A DNA stretch of 47,468 bases, from contig CAJFUK010000066.1 of NCBI GenBank assembly GCA_904420125.1, positions 1-47,468 of the forward strand, written 5' to 3'. The translations under genes and the position numbers were made by a program. Source of the DNA: Candidatus Falkowella caecavicola (GTDB taxonomy: Bacteria; Bacillota; Clostridia; Oscillospirales; Ruminococcaceae). Below are positions 24,767 through 32,445 of this stretch, in pieces. The first letter of the stretch is position 1. Each line of letters begins with the position of its first letter. The notes under the pieces are model-generated. The model ran no database searches and was not told the DNA's origin. It worked only from the letters and a program-made list of their open reading frames with translations.

Positions 24767-26167
24767 GTGAAAAGTACATTCAAACTCATCCGGCGGTTTA
24801 TAAAGATCCTGCTGCTGTCGTTCATCGGCTTGATGGTATTGAATATCGCGCTGCTTATTTTCGTTGTTTCGAGATCGGAGTCCAACTCCGGCGGCTGGAA
24901 GGCCACGGAACAGCTTGGAATGGAATTAACGGAAACAGAAAACGGCGGGTATATGCTGTCGGAAAAGGGGCAGGAAATTTTACAGAAAAGAAATGCCTGG
25001 GCAATTTTGGTCGAAGATGAGACCGGCGATGTGGTCTGGCACAGCGATAATCTTCCGGATGACATTCCGCTTCATTACTCGGCGGCGGATATCTCCTACT
25101 ATACACGCGGGTATATTGAGGATTATCCTACGACCACCGCTGCCCGCGGAGACGATCTGATTTTTATGGGACATCCGAAAGATATGTACTGGAAGCATAT
25201 GTGGCCAGCCTTTGATTATCAGCTGATTGCCAATTCACCGAAAATCATCTTGATGTTCCTAGTGGTCAATTTACTGGCGATCCTGGTCATTTATTTTGTG
25301 TCCACATCGGGCGTTTTGAGATCGGTGAAGCCGATCGTTTCAGGAATTGAAGCTTTGCCGGAGGGCAAGGAGATTTACATTAAAGAAAAGGGCCTGCTGT
25401 CGGAACTGGCTGCTGCGATCAACCAAGGCTCCGAAAAACTTATGCAGCAGGACCGGGAACTGAAGAAAAAAGAGAGTGCCCGGGCTAACTGGATTTCTGG
25501 CGTTTCTCACGATATTCGCACCCCGCTTTCCATGGTAATGGGTTATGCCGGACAGTTGGAAGAAAGCAGCGCACTTTCCGAAGAAGACCGCAGGAAAGCG
25601 TCCATCATCCGGCAGCAGAGTCTCAAAATGAAGAACCTGATCAATGACCTGAATTTAGCCTCCAAACTGGAATACAATATGCAGCCGCTGCATCCGGAGC
25701 CGGTGAATTTGGTGGCGGTAGCAAGGCAGTGCGCGGCGGATTTCATCAATGCGGATTTAGAGGGTAAGTACCCGGTAGACTGGAAGACGGACGAAGACCT
25801 AACCGCCTGTGTGATACAAGGAGATAAGGACTTGCTGCGTCGTGCGGTTAACAATCTGCTGAACAATGCCCAGTCACACAACCCGGAGGGATGTGCCATT
25901 TCTGTGGAAGTCCGGGAAGAAACAGACAGCTATTGCATCTCCGTGGAGGACGACGGCGTGGGCATTTCCGATGAACAGCTGGAGAAACTGCGGAACACGC
26001 CGCATTATATGATGAGCGACAGCGGGACAGAGGAACCGCGTCACGGCTTGGGACTGCTGATTGTCCAGCAGATTGTAAAGGCGCACGGAGGGTCTATATC
26101 GTTTCATCATGGGAAAAGTGGTGGATTTATGGTTCAGATGATTTTCGCGATCTCTGCTCCCAAATAA
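24767..26167 (+). CDS. Sensor histidine kinase, CprK-like
   Basis: The 466-residue kinase has one N-terminal transmembrane helix (about residues 12-34), an extracellular domain of about 120 residues, a second helix (IILMFLVVNLLAILVIYFV) and a linker. The HisKA domain has SHDIRTPLS with the phospho-His, and the ATPase domain has NNLLNNAQSHN, EDDGVGIS and HGLGLLIV. It starts at GTG three bases after the regulator. Its ligand is unknown; by context, an antimicrobial peptide. Confidence 0.92.
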   Translation: MKSTFKLIRRFIKILLLSFIGLMVLNIALLIFVVSRSESNSGGWKATEQLGMELTETENGGYMLSEKGQEILQKRNAWAILVEDETGDVVWHSDNLPDDIPLHYSAADISYYTRGYIEDYPTTTAARGDDLIFMGHPKDMYWKHMWPAFDYQLIANSPKIILMFLVVNLLAILVIYFVSTSGVLRSVKPIVSGIEALPEGKEIYIKEKGLLSELAAAINQGSEKLMQQDRELKKKESARANWISGVSHDIRTPLSMVMGYAGQLEESSALSEEDRRKASIIRQQSLKMKNLINDLNLASKLEYNMQPLHPEPVNLVAVARQCAADFINADLEGKYPVDWKTDEDLTACVIQGDKDLLRRAVNNLLNNAQSHNPEGCAISVEVREETDSYCISVEDDGVGISDEQLEKLRNTPHYMMSDSGTEEPRHGLGLLIVQQIVKAHGGSISFHHGKSGGFMVQMIFAISAPK

Positions 26168-26176
26168 TGTCAGGAA

Positions 26177-26205
26177 AAGCAGCAGGCTATGGCCTGCTGC
26201 TTTTT
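26177..26205 (+). terminator. Terminator after the histidine kinase
   Basis: AAGCAGCAGGC and its complement around a TATG loop, followed by TTTC, lie ten bases after the kinase stop. Confidence 0.85.
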
Positions 26206-26425
26206 CAATGCTGTTATACCTAGTTTTATAGAAGTGCCTTGTGCGTTAAGATAGAAAGAGGCTCTCATTCTTTATAGAAATAAAGTGTAGGTGTTTATAG
26301 ACTTAAACATATCTTGAATATTGCTTTTCCCTTTTATATTTTTATCTGTATTCTTAAACAATCTGACTGATCCCTCACCGCTTTTGCAATTTTTCAAATT
26401 CCTACCAGCTGGCCGATTGCCTCTG

Positions 26426-27596
26426 TCATACATCCCGGCGTTGTATTCGTTTCGGTAACCGATCATCATCCTTGCACCGGCTGATCTGCTTATACACACG
26501 ATCCCGTTCCTGAATTAGGGCAGGAATCTTCTCTTGCATATTCTCTATAAAAGTCTGTAACTGCTCTGCCGTGTCGATCTGCTCGCGGTAGAGCAGTCTT
26601 GCCTGTTCGGAGTATTTCTCCGCCCTGCGGATTTCGGCGCGGAGGGCGGCGCTATAATGCGGGTGAGGATTTTTACGGATAATACCCAACAGATAGCAAT
26701 AATGGAGATACAGCCCCCGAAAGCTATTCTTACTAACTGTAAATGGACGTATCTTCGGCGGTGGAGGCAACGGACGGCTGGGCGTTCGGCTTTGTAAAAT
26801 ACGTCGGCGGATGGCCTCTTCGGTGTAATCCTCCCCCAGCGTCTTAAAACGCGCCGGATGTTTGGTGCCGGGGATTTGCAGCGTGTTGTACTTGCATTGG
26901 GAATCGTAACGCACCAGATATCCCATTCGCTGAAGCGCCTGATAAAAAACCGCTCGGTAAAGGATCGGCTAAGGGCATTGTCGATGTCCTGCCGCATGAG
27001 GTTAATACTGGGGTGGACAACCCGGCCTTTTCCGCCAGATACAGACTGCGGGGTGTTTTGCTTTTCTGCGGATTTTCGACGACGGACAGCCCATATTCGC
27101 GGCAGATTTCGTCCGACAGGCGGCGGAATTCCCAATAAGTGGTTTTGTAATCGTTGTAGCGCTTGCCATCCATGAAGGAGACACAATTGAGCACGAAATG
27201 GTTATGCAGGCAATTGGTGTTCAGATGAGTAATCACGACAACCTCGAACCGGCCTCTCCATAACTTCCGGGCCAACTCCACGCCGATTTTGTGGCACTGA
27301 GCCGCCGTGCCCTCGCCAGGCTGAAAATTCTGGTAAGCATGAAAAGCCATGTTGCCGCCTGTTTTCCCAAAGCGCAGTTTCATCATCGTCATATGCTCCG
27401 CCACTGTTTCAGGAATACAGTTGATCCCCGTTACATAACAGAAATGATCGGTTTTGTCGGTATTCTCCGCATAGTCTAATACCTGCGTGAGGTCATGCTG
27501 CAAAACAGCATTATTGGTAGTCTTTTCCGGATTCATGATATAAACCACCACCCGCACGATACTGTCTTTGATGTTCCAGATTTTTGTGACTGCCAT
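26426..27596 (-). pseudogene. Relaxase / mobilisation protein, two frameshifts
   Basis: ATG 27596 begins MAVTKIWNIKDSI, and the frame carries HAYQNFQPGEG and the metal-binding HLNTNCLHNHFVLN motif of relaxases. It leaves the family after LYLAEKAG near 27015. The next frame continues with INLMRQDIDNALSRS, then a second shift in a T6 run near 26948 restores MGYLVRY ... IPGTKHPARFKTLGEDYTEEAI to the stop at 26426. The catalytic N-terminal domain alone (about 195 residues) could be made, but the full protein of about 390 residues cannot. This marks the element as a former mobilisable element. Confidence 0.88.
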
Positions 27597-27648
27597 AGGG
27601 TTTCCCTTTAAAAGCCAAGCGGAGAGATGAAGCCCTCCGCTTGGCCGC

Positions 27649-27939
27649 TTAGACATCTTTGAATAAACGTTTGTGTTCCGTAAGAAAGGTATCCCGCATA
27701 AAGCCGGCACCGAGAATAAAGCCATCCAAAAAGCTCTCATATGCGGCAATGCCGTTTATCTCACTCTGAGTATTGACAAGATCCAAAAACTGGCTTTTCA
27801 GTTTTCCTTCCAGTTCTTCTGTAAGAATGTCCTCATTTTTTGAAATCACCGAAATCGCCTTTTCATACTGGGAATCCTGTGAAAAGCTCCGTTCGTTGGG
27901 GTGGATATTCCCATAGAACAGCTCCTCGATAAAATTCAT
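27649..27939 (-). CDS. DUF6809-like small protein
   Basis: The 96-residue protein opens MNFIEELFYGNIHPNERSF and ends with FILGAGFMRDTFL, a layout typical of small helical proteins found next to the mobilisation genes of Clostridia elements. It lies between mobC and the relaxase gene. Function unknown. Confidence 0.7.
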   Translation of the reverse strand: MNFIEELFYGNIHPNERSFSQDSQYEKAISVISKNEDILTEELEGKLKSQFLDLVNTQSEINGIAAYESFLDGFILGAGFMRDTFLTEHKRLFKDV

Positions 27940-28004
27940 TCTGCATCCCGCCTTTCGCTCTCACTATAATGCAAAAGGAAAGATGGCACCACTTTACGAA
28001 AAGC

Positions 28005-28298
28005 CTATTTTTCAGATTTGACAGGTTCGGGTAGTGTGACGGCGGCCTGTAATTGCAGGATGAAGCGTTACGGTTCCCCTCGTTCCAACGCAGATTGGGG
28101 CAGCTTGGCATTCAGCTCGTACAGACCAGTCATCAACTTATGATAGTCTATCGGCGGCGTTTCCTTGGGATGGAAGCCGTTGATCAGTAGTCGCACATAA
28201 GCGGAAACTGTCAGTCCGGACTTGCGGTTGTGCTGTTTTAAGCGTTGGTTCTCCGCTTCAGTGGGGTGGATATTCAGTTGTACGGTTCGTTTTCTCAT
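28005..28298 (-). pseudogene. mobC: MobC-like relaxosome protein, truncated
   Basis: ATG 28298 begins a ribbon-helix-helix type protein (RTVQLNIHPTEAENQRLK, LTVSAYVRLLINGFHPKE). It stops at TAA 28068 after 76 residues. In the same frame after the stop, LQLQAAVTLPEPVKSEK to TAG 28005 resembles the family C-terminus, so an internal deletion and a stop have damaged it. The DNA-binding domain remains. Confidence 0.7.
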
Positions 28299-28427
28299 GG
28301 AGAAAACACTCCTTTCATAGCAGGGGTCAGAGGGGGTACGCCCCCTGCAAACGGCAGTTTACGGCAAGGAAAGACACGGCCGCGGCTTTACAAAGCCAGT
28401 ACTCATTACAGAGCGGACAGGCGTCCG
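28299..28427. other. Candidate oriT region
   Basis: The region directly upstream of mobC holds the hairpin AGGGGGTACGCCCCCT (28331-28346) and CAAACGGCAGTTTACGGC. A GC-rich hairpin beside mobC is the usual place for a nick site in mobilisable elements. The nick site itself cannot be identified by eye. Confidence 0.4.
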
Positions 28428-28737
28428 TCAGTCGATTTGGTGCACTCTGGTTAATCTGATGTTTCCTTTTCGGTTTCGCTCAAAGGTAAAGGCGGATTCG
28501 TGGCCAAACGGTATATCGGGAATACCCAAATAGTCATCCGGCTCTGAAAAGCGGTACACAGGATTTTTCGTCCGTCGTCAAAATCCACATAGGCGATGAC
28601 ATTGTCTTTCTGTCCCCATTTTTGCAGACCAGGGTGTCGGTGAAACTGCCCTTATTTTCGTTAAAAGCATATTCTGCAGCATGAAATCCGGATTTTTCAA
28701 ATTACTCTTTGGAATAGGCTGGGATTCGATTGTTCAT
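28428..28737 (-). pseudogene. Broken small element gene of unknown function
   Basis: From ATG 28737 the three minus-strand frames together read MNNRIPAYSKE, stop, FHAAEYAFNENKGSFTDTL, then in another frame NVIAYVDFDDGRKILCTAF, then DYLGIPDIPFGHESAFTFERNRKGNIRLTRVHQID. At least one stop and two frameshifts separate the parts. The family is not recognised, but the last part is clearly protein-like. Confidence 0.55.
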
Positions 28738-28812
28738 GATAAAACTTCTTTCTTTTTAACCAGCAAAAAGCCGCCGGATTGCTCCGACGGCTTTCGTGGT
28801 TTTCATTTGATT

Positions 28813-29631
28813 TTACATGGCTTTCTGGCGGGTCAGAATACATGTGGTTACGCGATCTGTGATGATGCCCCGGTCACGAACCGGGTAATATTCCAGTAGG
28901 GGCTGCACGGCCTCCTGGATATCCGCCCCGCTTATCTTAGGCAGCATCAGTTGCTTGCCGGTCAGGCTCCGGGCGGCGTTCATCTGCCGAGTGAAGGTGG
29001 TGTTAAAGGGTCTTGCCCGCAGGACAGCGATCAGCGCTTTTGGAGCAATGTCCATTTGGGAAAGCTGGGTGTTGGAGAGTAGCCCCGCGCCGTTGTCGAA
29101 GATTGGGCAGTAGTCATAACGGCCGCCCTGCTCGATAACCGCGATGTTATTGAGATGCCGGTCATCGTTGCAGAACAGCGCGTCCACCTCAAACAGCAGG
29201 GTCAGATACTGGGGAAACTCTCGAAGCCTCGTATATTCCGCCGTTGCTTCTGCCAGAAAGGCCACCCGACGTTTGTCGCTGGGGAGCTGGGCCAGCTTCT
29301 GCTTGAGAGGAGTGCCAAGATAATTTGTCAACAGCCGGTTGACAGTAATCAGCGATTGCCCCGGCTTCAGAAAATTTTTGCTGGCACAGCCAGTTCGATC
29401 CCACCCGTGGACATGCAGTTTTTCCATCCGGTAGCGCACAAAGGTAAATGGCGTGTCAATTTCGATGTTACTCTGTTCCAGCAGGGTGGAAACCAGCGTT
29501 TCCGCCAGCGCCTCATAGCCGAACTGGTCCAGCTTGTACCAGTAGTTTGCTACAGTGTCCAGCCATTTTTCCTGATTGCCCTTGCTGGACGTTTCGGCAA
29601 TTTTTTCGTCTGAAACAAGGCGTATGATCAT
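28813..29631 (-). CDS. HipA-like (CtkA-type) protein kinase
   Basis: The 272-residue protein carries HipA-type kinase motifs: catalytic NDDRHLNNIAVI (about residues 159-170) and metal-binding PIFDNGAGLLSN (about residues 180-191). It lacks the N-terminal subdomain of classical HipA, as in the short CtkA-like kinases. AAGGAGG precedes ATG 29631. It is transcribed directly after an AbrB-like protein gene, so the pair resembles a toxin-antitoxin module. Substrate unknown. Confidence 0.75.
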   Translation of the reverse strand: MIIRLVSDEKIAETSSKGNQEKWLDTVANYWYKLDQFGYEALAETLVSTLLEQSNIEIDTPFTFVRYRMEKLHVHGWDRTGCASKNFLKPGQSLITVNRLLTNYLGTPLKQKLAQLPSDKRRVAFLAEATAEYTRLREFPQYLTLLFEVDALFCNDDRHLNNIAVIEQGGRYDYCPIFDNGAGLLSNTQLSQMDIAPKALIAVLRARPFNTTFTRQMNAARSLTGKQLMLPKISGADIQEAVQPLLEYYPVRDRGIITDRVTTCILTRQKAM

Positions 29632-29660
29632 TTTGAAATCCTCCTTGCGTGAAAAAATTT

Positions 29661-30197
29661 TTACACATCCTCTACTTCAATCCACTGCTGATCTTCCGCT
29701 ATTCGTCCGCCGGTCTTCTGGATGATCGCCAGTGGATCGTATTCATCAAGATCCAGCGCTTCCAAATACTCCCGTAATCCAGCACGTTCTTTGGGGATGC
29801 AGCGTTCCTGCAAAAAGGTTTGAAAGTCCTCCCAATTGGGGACCGGGTTGTTTCCAAAAGCGGTTTTCACCGGATCATCTACATGGTTTTCTGCCGCAAG
29901 GGTCTCGTCGGTAAAATCCGCGTAGATGGTGGTGCAGAGCCGGTCGCCATCGTAAAAGCACAAGCGCCATACTTTATGCCCCAGTGCACGCTTCTGCTTG
30001 GCAAATTCTGAACAGGACAAACGGCAGGTCAGAATGATTTGATTTCCGTCAAAAAAAAGTGCCACATCCCGCTGCTCCAGACTAATCCCCATCGCTTCGA
30101 CCCAGGCAGTGGGCAGTGTGACCTTGCAGGTTTTTGCGCCCTTCGCCGCCGTACCGCCCGCCGCACTGATATTGATTTTTGCCAACCGTTTTTCCAT
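29661..30197 (-). CDS. AbrB-like partner of the HipA-like kinase
   Basis: The 178-residue protein begins MEKRLAKINISAAGGT, then TCKVTLPTAWVEAMGI, a swapped-hairpin AbrB/MazE-like DNA-binding signature, and a longer acidic C-terminal domain ending IAEDQQWIEVEDV. ATG 30197 follows AGAGGTGATC; an earlier in-frame start has no site. It probably represses its own promoter through the palindrome at 30228-30240 and counteracts the kinase, by analogy with toxin-antitoxin pairs. Confidence 0.7.
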   Translation of the reverse strand: MEKRLAKINISAAGGTAAKGAKTCKVTLPTAWVEAMGISLEQRDVALFFDGNQIILTCRLSCSEFAKQKRALGHKVWRLCFYDGDRLCTTIYADFTDETLAAENHVDDPVKTAFGNNPVPNWEDFQTFLQERCIPKERAGLREYLEALDLDEYDPLAIIQKTGGRIAEDQQWIEVEDV

Positions 30198-30217
30198 ACA
30201 GATCACCTCTTGTATTT

Positions 30218-30246
30218 ATTATATACTATTCGGTACGAATAATCAA
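30218..30246 (-). promoter_or_regulatory. Promoter and operator of the AbrB-HipA-like pair
   Basis: TTGATT (30246-30241) and TATAAT (30223-30218) are 17 bases apart on the minus strand. The spacer contains the inverted repeat ATTCG-GTA-CGAAT (30228-30240), well placed for autorepression. Confidence 0.65.
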
Positions 30247-30312
30247 TAATTATCTAACCAGCAAACCATTCGTCTCGATTTTCTTTCCCAATGCACCAAA
30301 GGTGAAAATCTG

Positions 30313-30338
30313 TGCTATAATAGTTTAAAGGTTTAAAC
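30313..30338 (+). promoter_or_regulatory. Promoter and palindromic operator of the ArsR-nitroreductase pair
   Basis: An extended -10 TGCTATAAT (TATAAT at 30316-30321) is followed at once by the palindrome GTTTAAAGGTTTAAAC (30323-30338), which overlaps the transcription start. This is a plausible ArsR-family operator. Confidence 0.6.
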
Positions 30339-30377
30339 CATTGGGCATATTTCATATGTCTTCAAAGGAGGATGGGT

Positions 30378-30743
30378 ATGGACGAGTGTAGAGTACAGCG
30401 GCAGTCACTGGCGGAGGAATTCAAGGCACTGCAAGGCTCCTTTGTGGCGCTGGGAGATGAGACCCGCCAGCAGATCTTTATCGCCCTGCTGGAGTATGAA
30501 ACTGTGGGCATGCGTGTGCCTGAAATCACCAAGCGCACCCATCTTTCCCGCCCGGCCGTGTCCCACCACCTGCGTATCCTCAAGGACGCCGGGCTGGTCA
30601 ACGTCCACCGCCAAGGCACCATGAATTATTATTACGTGGATGCCAACCTAGGCAAATGGAGTGAGATCAAGGCACTGGTGGATCACGTGTGTCAGGTGGC
30701 ACAGGATGCCGCACGAGCCCATTACCCCCATTTAGAAGAATGA
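30378..30743 (+). CDS. ArsR-family winged-helix regulator
   Basis: The 121-residue regulator has ALQGSFVALGDETRQQIF and the recognition segment THLSRPAVSHHLRILKDAGLV. ATG 30378 is six bases after GGAGG; an ATG at 30372 is adjacent to the site. There is no obvious Cys metal cluster (only one early Cys), so it may sense something other than a metal. It is 13 bases upstream of the nitroreductase gene. Confidence 0.85.
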   Translation: MDECRVQRQSLAEEFKALQGSFVALGDETRQQIFIALLEYETVGMRVPEITKRTHLSRPAVSHHLRILKDAGLVNVHRQGTMNYYYVDANLGKWSEIKALVDHVCQVAQDAARAHYPHLEE

Positions 30744-30756
30744 AAGGATGATTGTC

Positions 30757-31431
30757 ATGACGATTTTAGATGCGATACAAGCCCGCCATTCGGTGCGCAG
30801 CTACAAGGATATCCAGCTGAAGCCGGAGGATATCCAGATCCTGCAAAAAGAAATCGACGCCTGCAACAAGGAGGGCGGACTGCATATCCAGCTGGTGACC
30901 AACGAGCCAAAGGCCTTTGACAGCTTCATGGCTCATTACGGCAAGTTCTCCGGCGTGCAAAATTACATTGCACTCATCGGAAAAAAGAGCGCCGACTTGG
31001 AGGAGCGCTTGGGCTATTACGGGGAGCGGCTGGTTCTGTTGGCCCAGACACTGGGACTGAATACCTGCTGGGTGGCTATGACCTTTGGCAAAGGGGCGGC
31101 CAAGAGTCGCTGCACCATCGCGTCCGGGGAAAAGCTGGTGTGCGTGCTGTCCCTTGGTTACGGCGCCACACAGGGAATCGCCCACAAGAGTAAGCCCATG
31201 GATGCTCTATGCCAAGTGGAAGGCGCTATGCCAGAATGGTTCCGCAAGGGCATGGAAGCGGCGATGCTGGCCCCTACGGCCATGAATCAGCAGAAATTTA
31301 TGATTTCTCTCAGCGGAAACACCGTCACAGCAAAATCTTTGGGCGGCTTTTATTCCAAAACAGACCTGGGTATCGTCAAATACCATTTTGAGACCGGTGC
31401 AGGAAAAGAAAACTTTACTTGGGCAAAATAA
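30757..31431 (+). CDS. Nitroreductase-family FMN protein
   Basis: The 224-residue protein opens with ILDAIQARHSVRSYKDI, the FMN phosphate-binding start of nitroreductases, and has GLNTCWVAMTFGKGA and the C-terminal APTAMNQQKFMISL. Family members use FMN and NAD(P)H to reduce nitro compounds or quinones. Pairing with an ArsR regulator suggests induction by a toxic compound. ATG 30757 follows AAAGGATG. Confidence 0.87.
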   Translation: MTILDAIQARHSVRSYKDIQLKPEDIQILQKEIDACNKEGGLHIQLVTNEPKAFDSFMAHYGKFSGVQNYIALIGKKSADLEERLGYYGERLVLLAQTLGLNTCWVAMTFGKGAAKSRCTIASGEKLVCVLSLGYGATQGIAHKSKPMDALCQVEGAMPEWFRKGMEAAMLAPTAMNQQKFMISLSGNTVTAKSLGGFYSKTDLGIVKYHFETGAGKENFTWAK

Positions 31432-31445
31432 AAAACATATAGGTT

Positions 31446-31484
31446 ACTGTCTGCAATGCAATAAGTATTGCAGACAGTATTTTT
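31446..31484 (+). terminator. Terminator after the nitroreductase gene
   Basis: ACTGTCTGCAAT and its exact complement flank a nine-base loop and are followed by ATTTTT. Confidence 0.88.
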
Positions 31485-31500
31485 ATGCGTAAATCAGTTC

Positions 31501-32182
31501 CTAGCGTATGATTTCCTCCGCTTCAATCAAGCTTCACAGCTCCGCCTGCTCTTCTTTGGTGAGATATGAAAGCTCCACCACTGGGGAAAAAGCGATGCGT
31601 TTTTGATCGATCAGTTCCAACAGCGGCGAGGCAAGCTCGGTCAGGCGGATATAACGTAACACTTGGTTACGACTTTCACCAGTCTGTTCTTCAATTAAAG
31701 ATGCAGTATCCGTTTTTTAGACTTCGTCACAATTTGTGACGAAGTCGCTTTTCCCTGATGCTTCAATGCTTCCAGTTTCATCTTATAGGCAAAGGCCTTT
31801 TCACTGGGGAGCAGGTTCTCCCTCTGAATGTTGCTATCCACCATCAGAATTACCGCCTCATCATCGGCTGTCCCGTACCAGAACGGGCAGCTTTTCCATC
31901 CTCAGCACTCCGCCTCCATCTTGCGCCGGGGTGGTCACTGACGATCTCATACCCACCCTCCACCGGCCTTGCCATCAGCGGGGAGAGCACGCCGTATTCT
32001 TTCATGCTCTGGCACAGCCTGTCCATTTTCTCGTCCTGCAAGACCTTGAAAGGATGGTTTTGAAAAGGGTTCAGTTCTACTACCGGGATTTCCTGCACCC
32101 GTTCTAGTTTTGCGTCCTGCTGTTCTTCAATAAAAAACAGGTCACCGAAAGAGGACAGCGGCAAATCCAGCTTCTTGCTCAT
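31501..32182 (-). pseudogene. parB: ParB-like partition protein, frameshifted
   Basis: ATG 32182 starts MSKKLDLPLSSFGD, then IPVVELNPFQNHPFKV and GGYEIVSDH of the ParB/Spo0J N-terminal domain. The frame is lost in a G/C-rich stretch near 31915. Further parts appear in other frames: DEAVILMVDSNIQRENLLP, then GESRNQVLRYIRLTELASPL and IAFSPVVELSYLTKEEQ, to TAG 31503. At least two frameshifts and an early stop are present. The start overlaps the stop of the junction-spanning frame. Confidence 0.82.
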
Positions 32183-32440
32183 TTATCTTCACCACCTTTT
32201 AAGGGGGTGAAGATTTTTATGTCACCTTTCGCGACGGTAAAGTTCCTTGCGCCATCTTCCGGCAGGGCGACCAAGACATCCACCTGCCAAAAGACATTGG
32301 ATGAACGGGTTTTACTCTCCAACGTAAAGGAAAACAGGCAATTTGGTTTTCGCACATTCCCGTTTTCCGGCTTATCCGCGCCCGCAAACCCGCATAGGAC
32401 AAGGCTTTGTGCGTCCGTGCGCCATTGTGACCCTCCGGTA
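32179..32440 (-). pseudogene. 3' part of the ORF that spans the circular junction (attP)
   Basis: The minus-strand frame entering from the right end reads TGGSQWRTDAQSLVLCGF, KPENGNVRKPNCLFSFTLES, NVFWQVDVLVALPEDGA and PLKGGEDK, then TGA inside the parB ATGA overlap. It has no start of its own here; joined to the left end it continues VVYHSDPSVP in frame. The product would be about 125-130 residues and is unknown. On the integrated element it is promoterless. Confidence 0.6.
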
Positions 32441-32445
32441 GGTAC
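32439..32445. other. attR core of the cotJC element
   Basis: TAGGTAC, identical to 14977-14983. Element sequence lies to the left, and cotJC codon 62 begins at 32441. The next bases, AGAAG, differ from the left end by one base. Confidence 0.8.

Larger units (their letters stand above)
14979..32440. mobile_element. 17.46-kb serine-recombinase element inserted in cotJC (skin-like candidate; decayed mobilisable element)
   Basis: The ends are defined by the split cotJC gene and the shared core TAGGTAC. The element carries one large serine recombinase, which appears intact. Relaxase, mobC, parB, mazF and two sigma-like genes are frameshifted or carry stops. Cargo that looks intact: DUF1801-AlkD, a lantibiotic-resistance ABC transporter plus two-component system, a HipA-like kinase pair, and ArsR-nitroreductase. 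The mobilisation genes identify it as a former integrative mobilisable element. Its position in a mother-cell coat gene, with both halves of that gene intact, parallels skin in sigK and SP-beta in spsM of Bacillus subtilis; regulated excision is inferred. Confidence 0.9.

Noticed and set aside
24311-25065. Minus-strand frames opposite the two-component genes
   Set aside because: They are complements of clear response-regulator and kinase sequence.
32207-32440. A plus-strand start at 32207 that would make a longer protein with the cotJC 3' part
   Set aside because: The 78 extra residues read the opposite strand of the junction-spanning frame, have no ribosome-site logic, and do not match CotJC; the family match begins exactly at the core.
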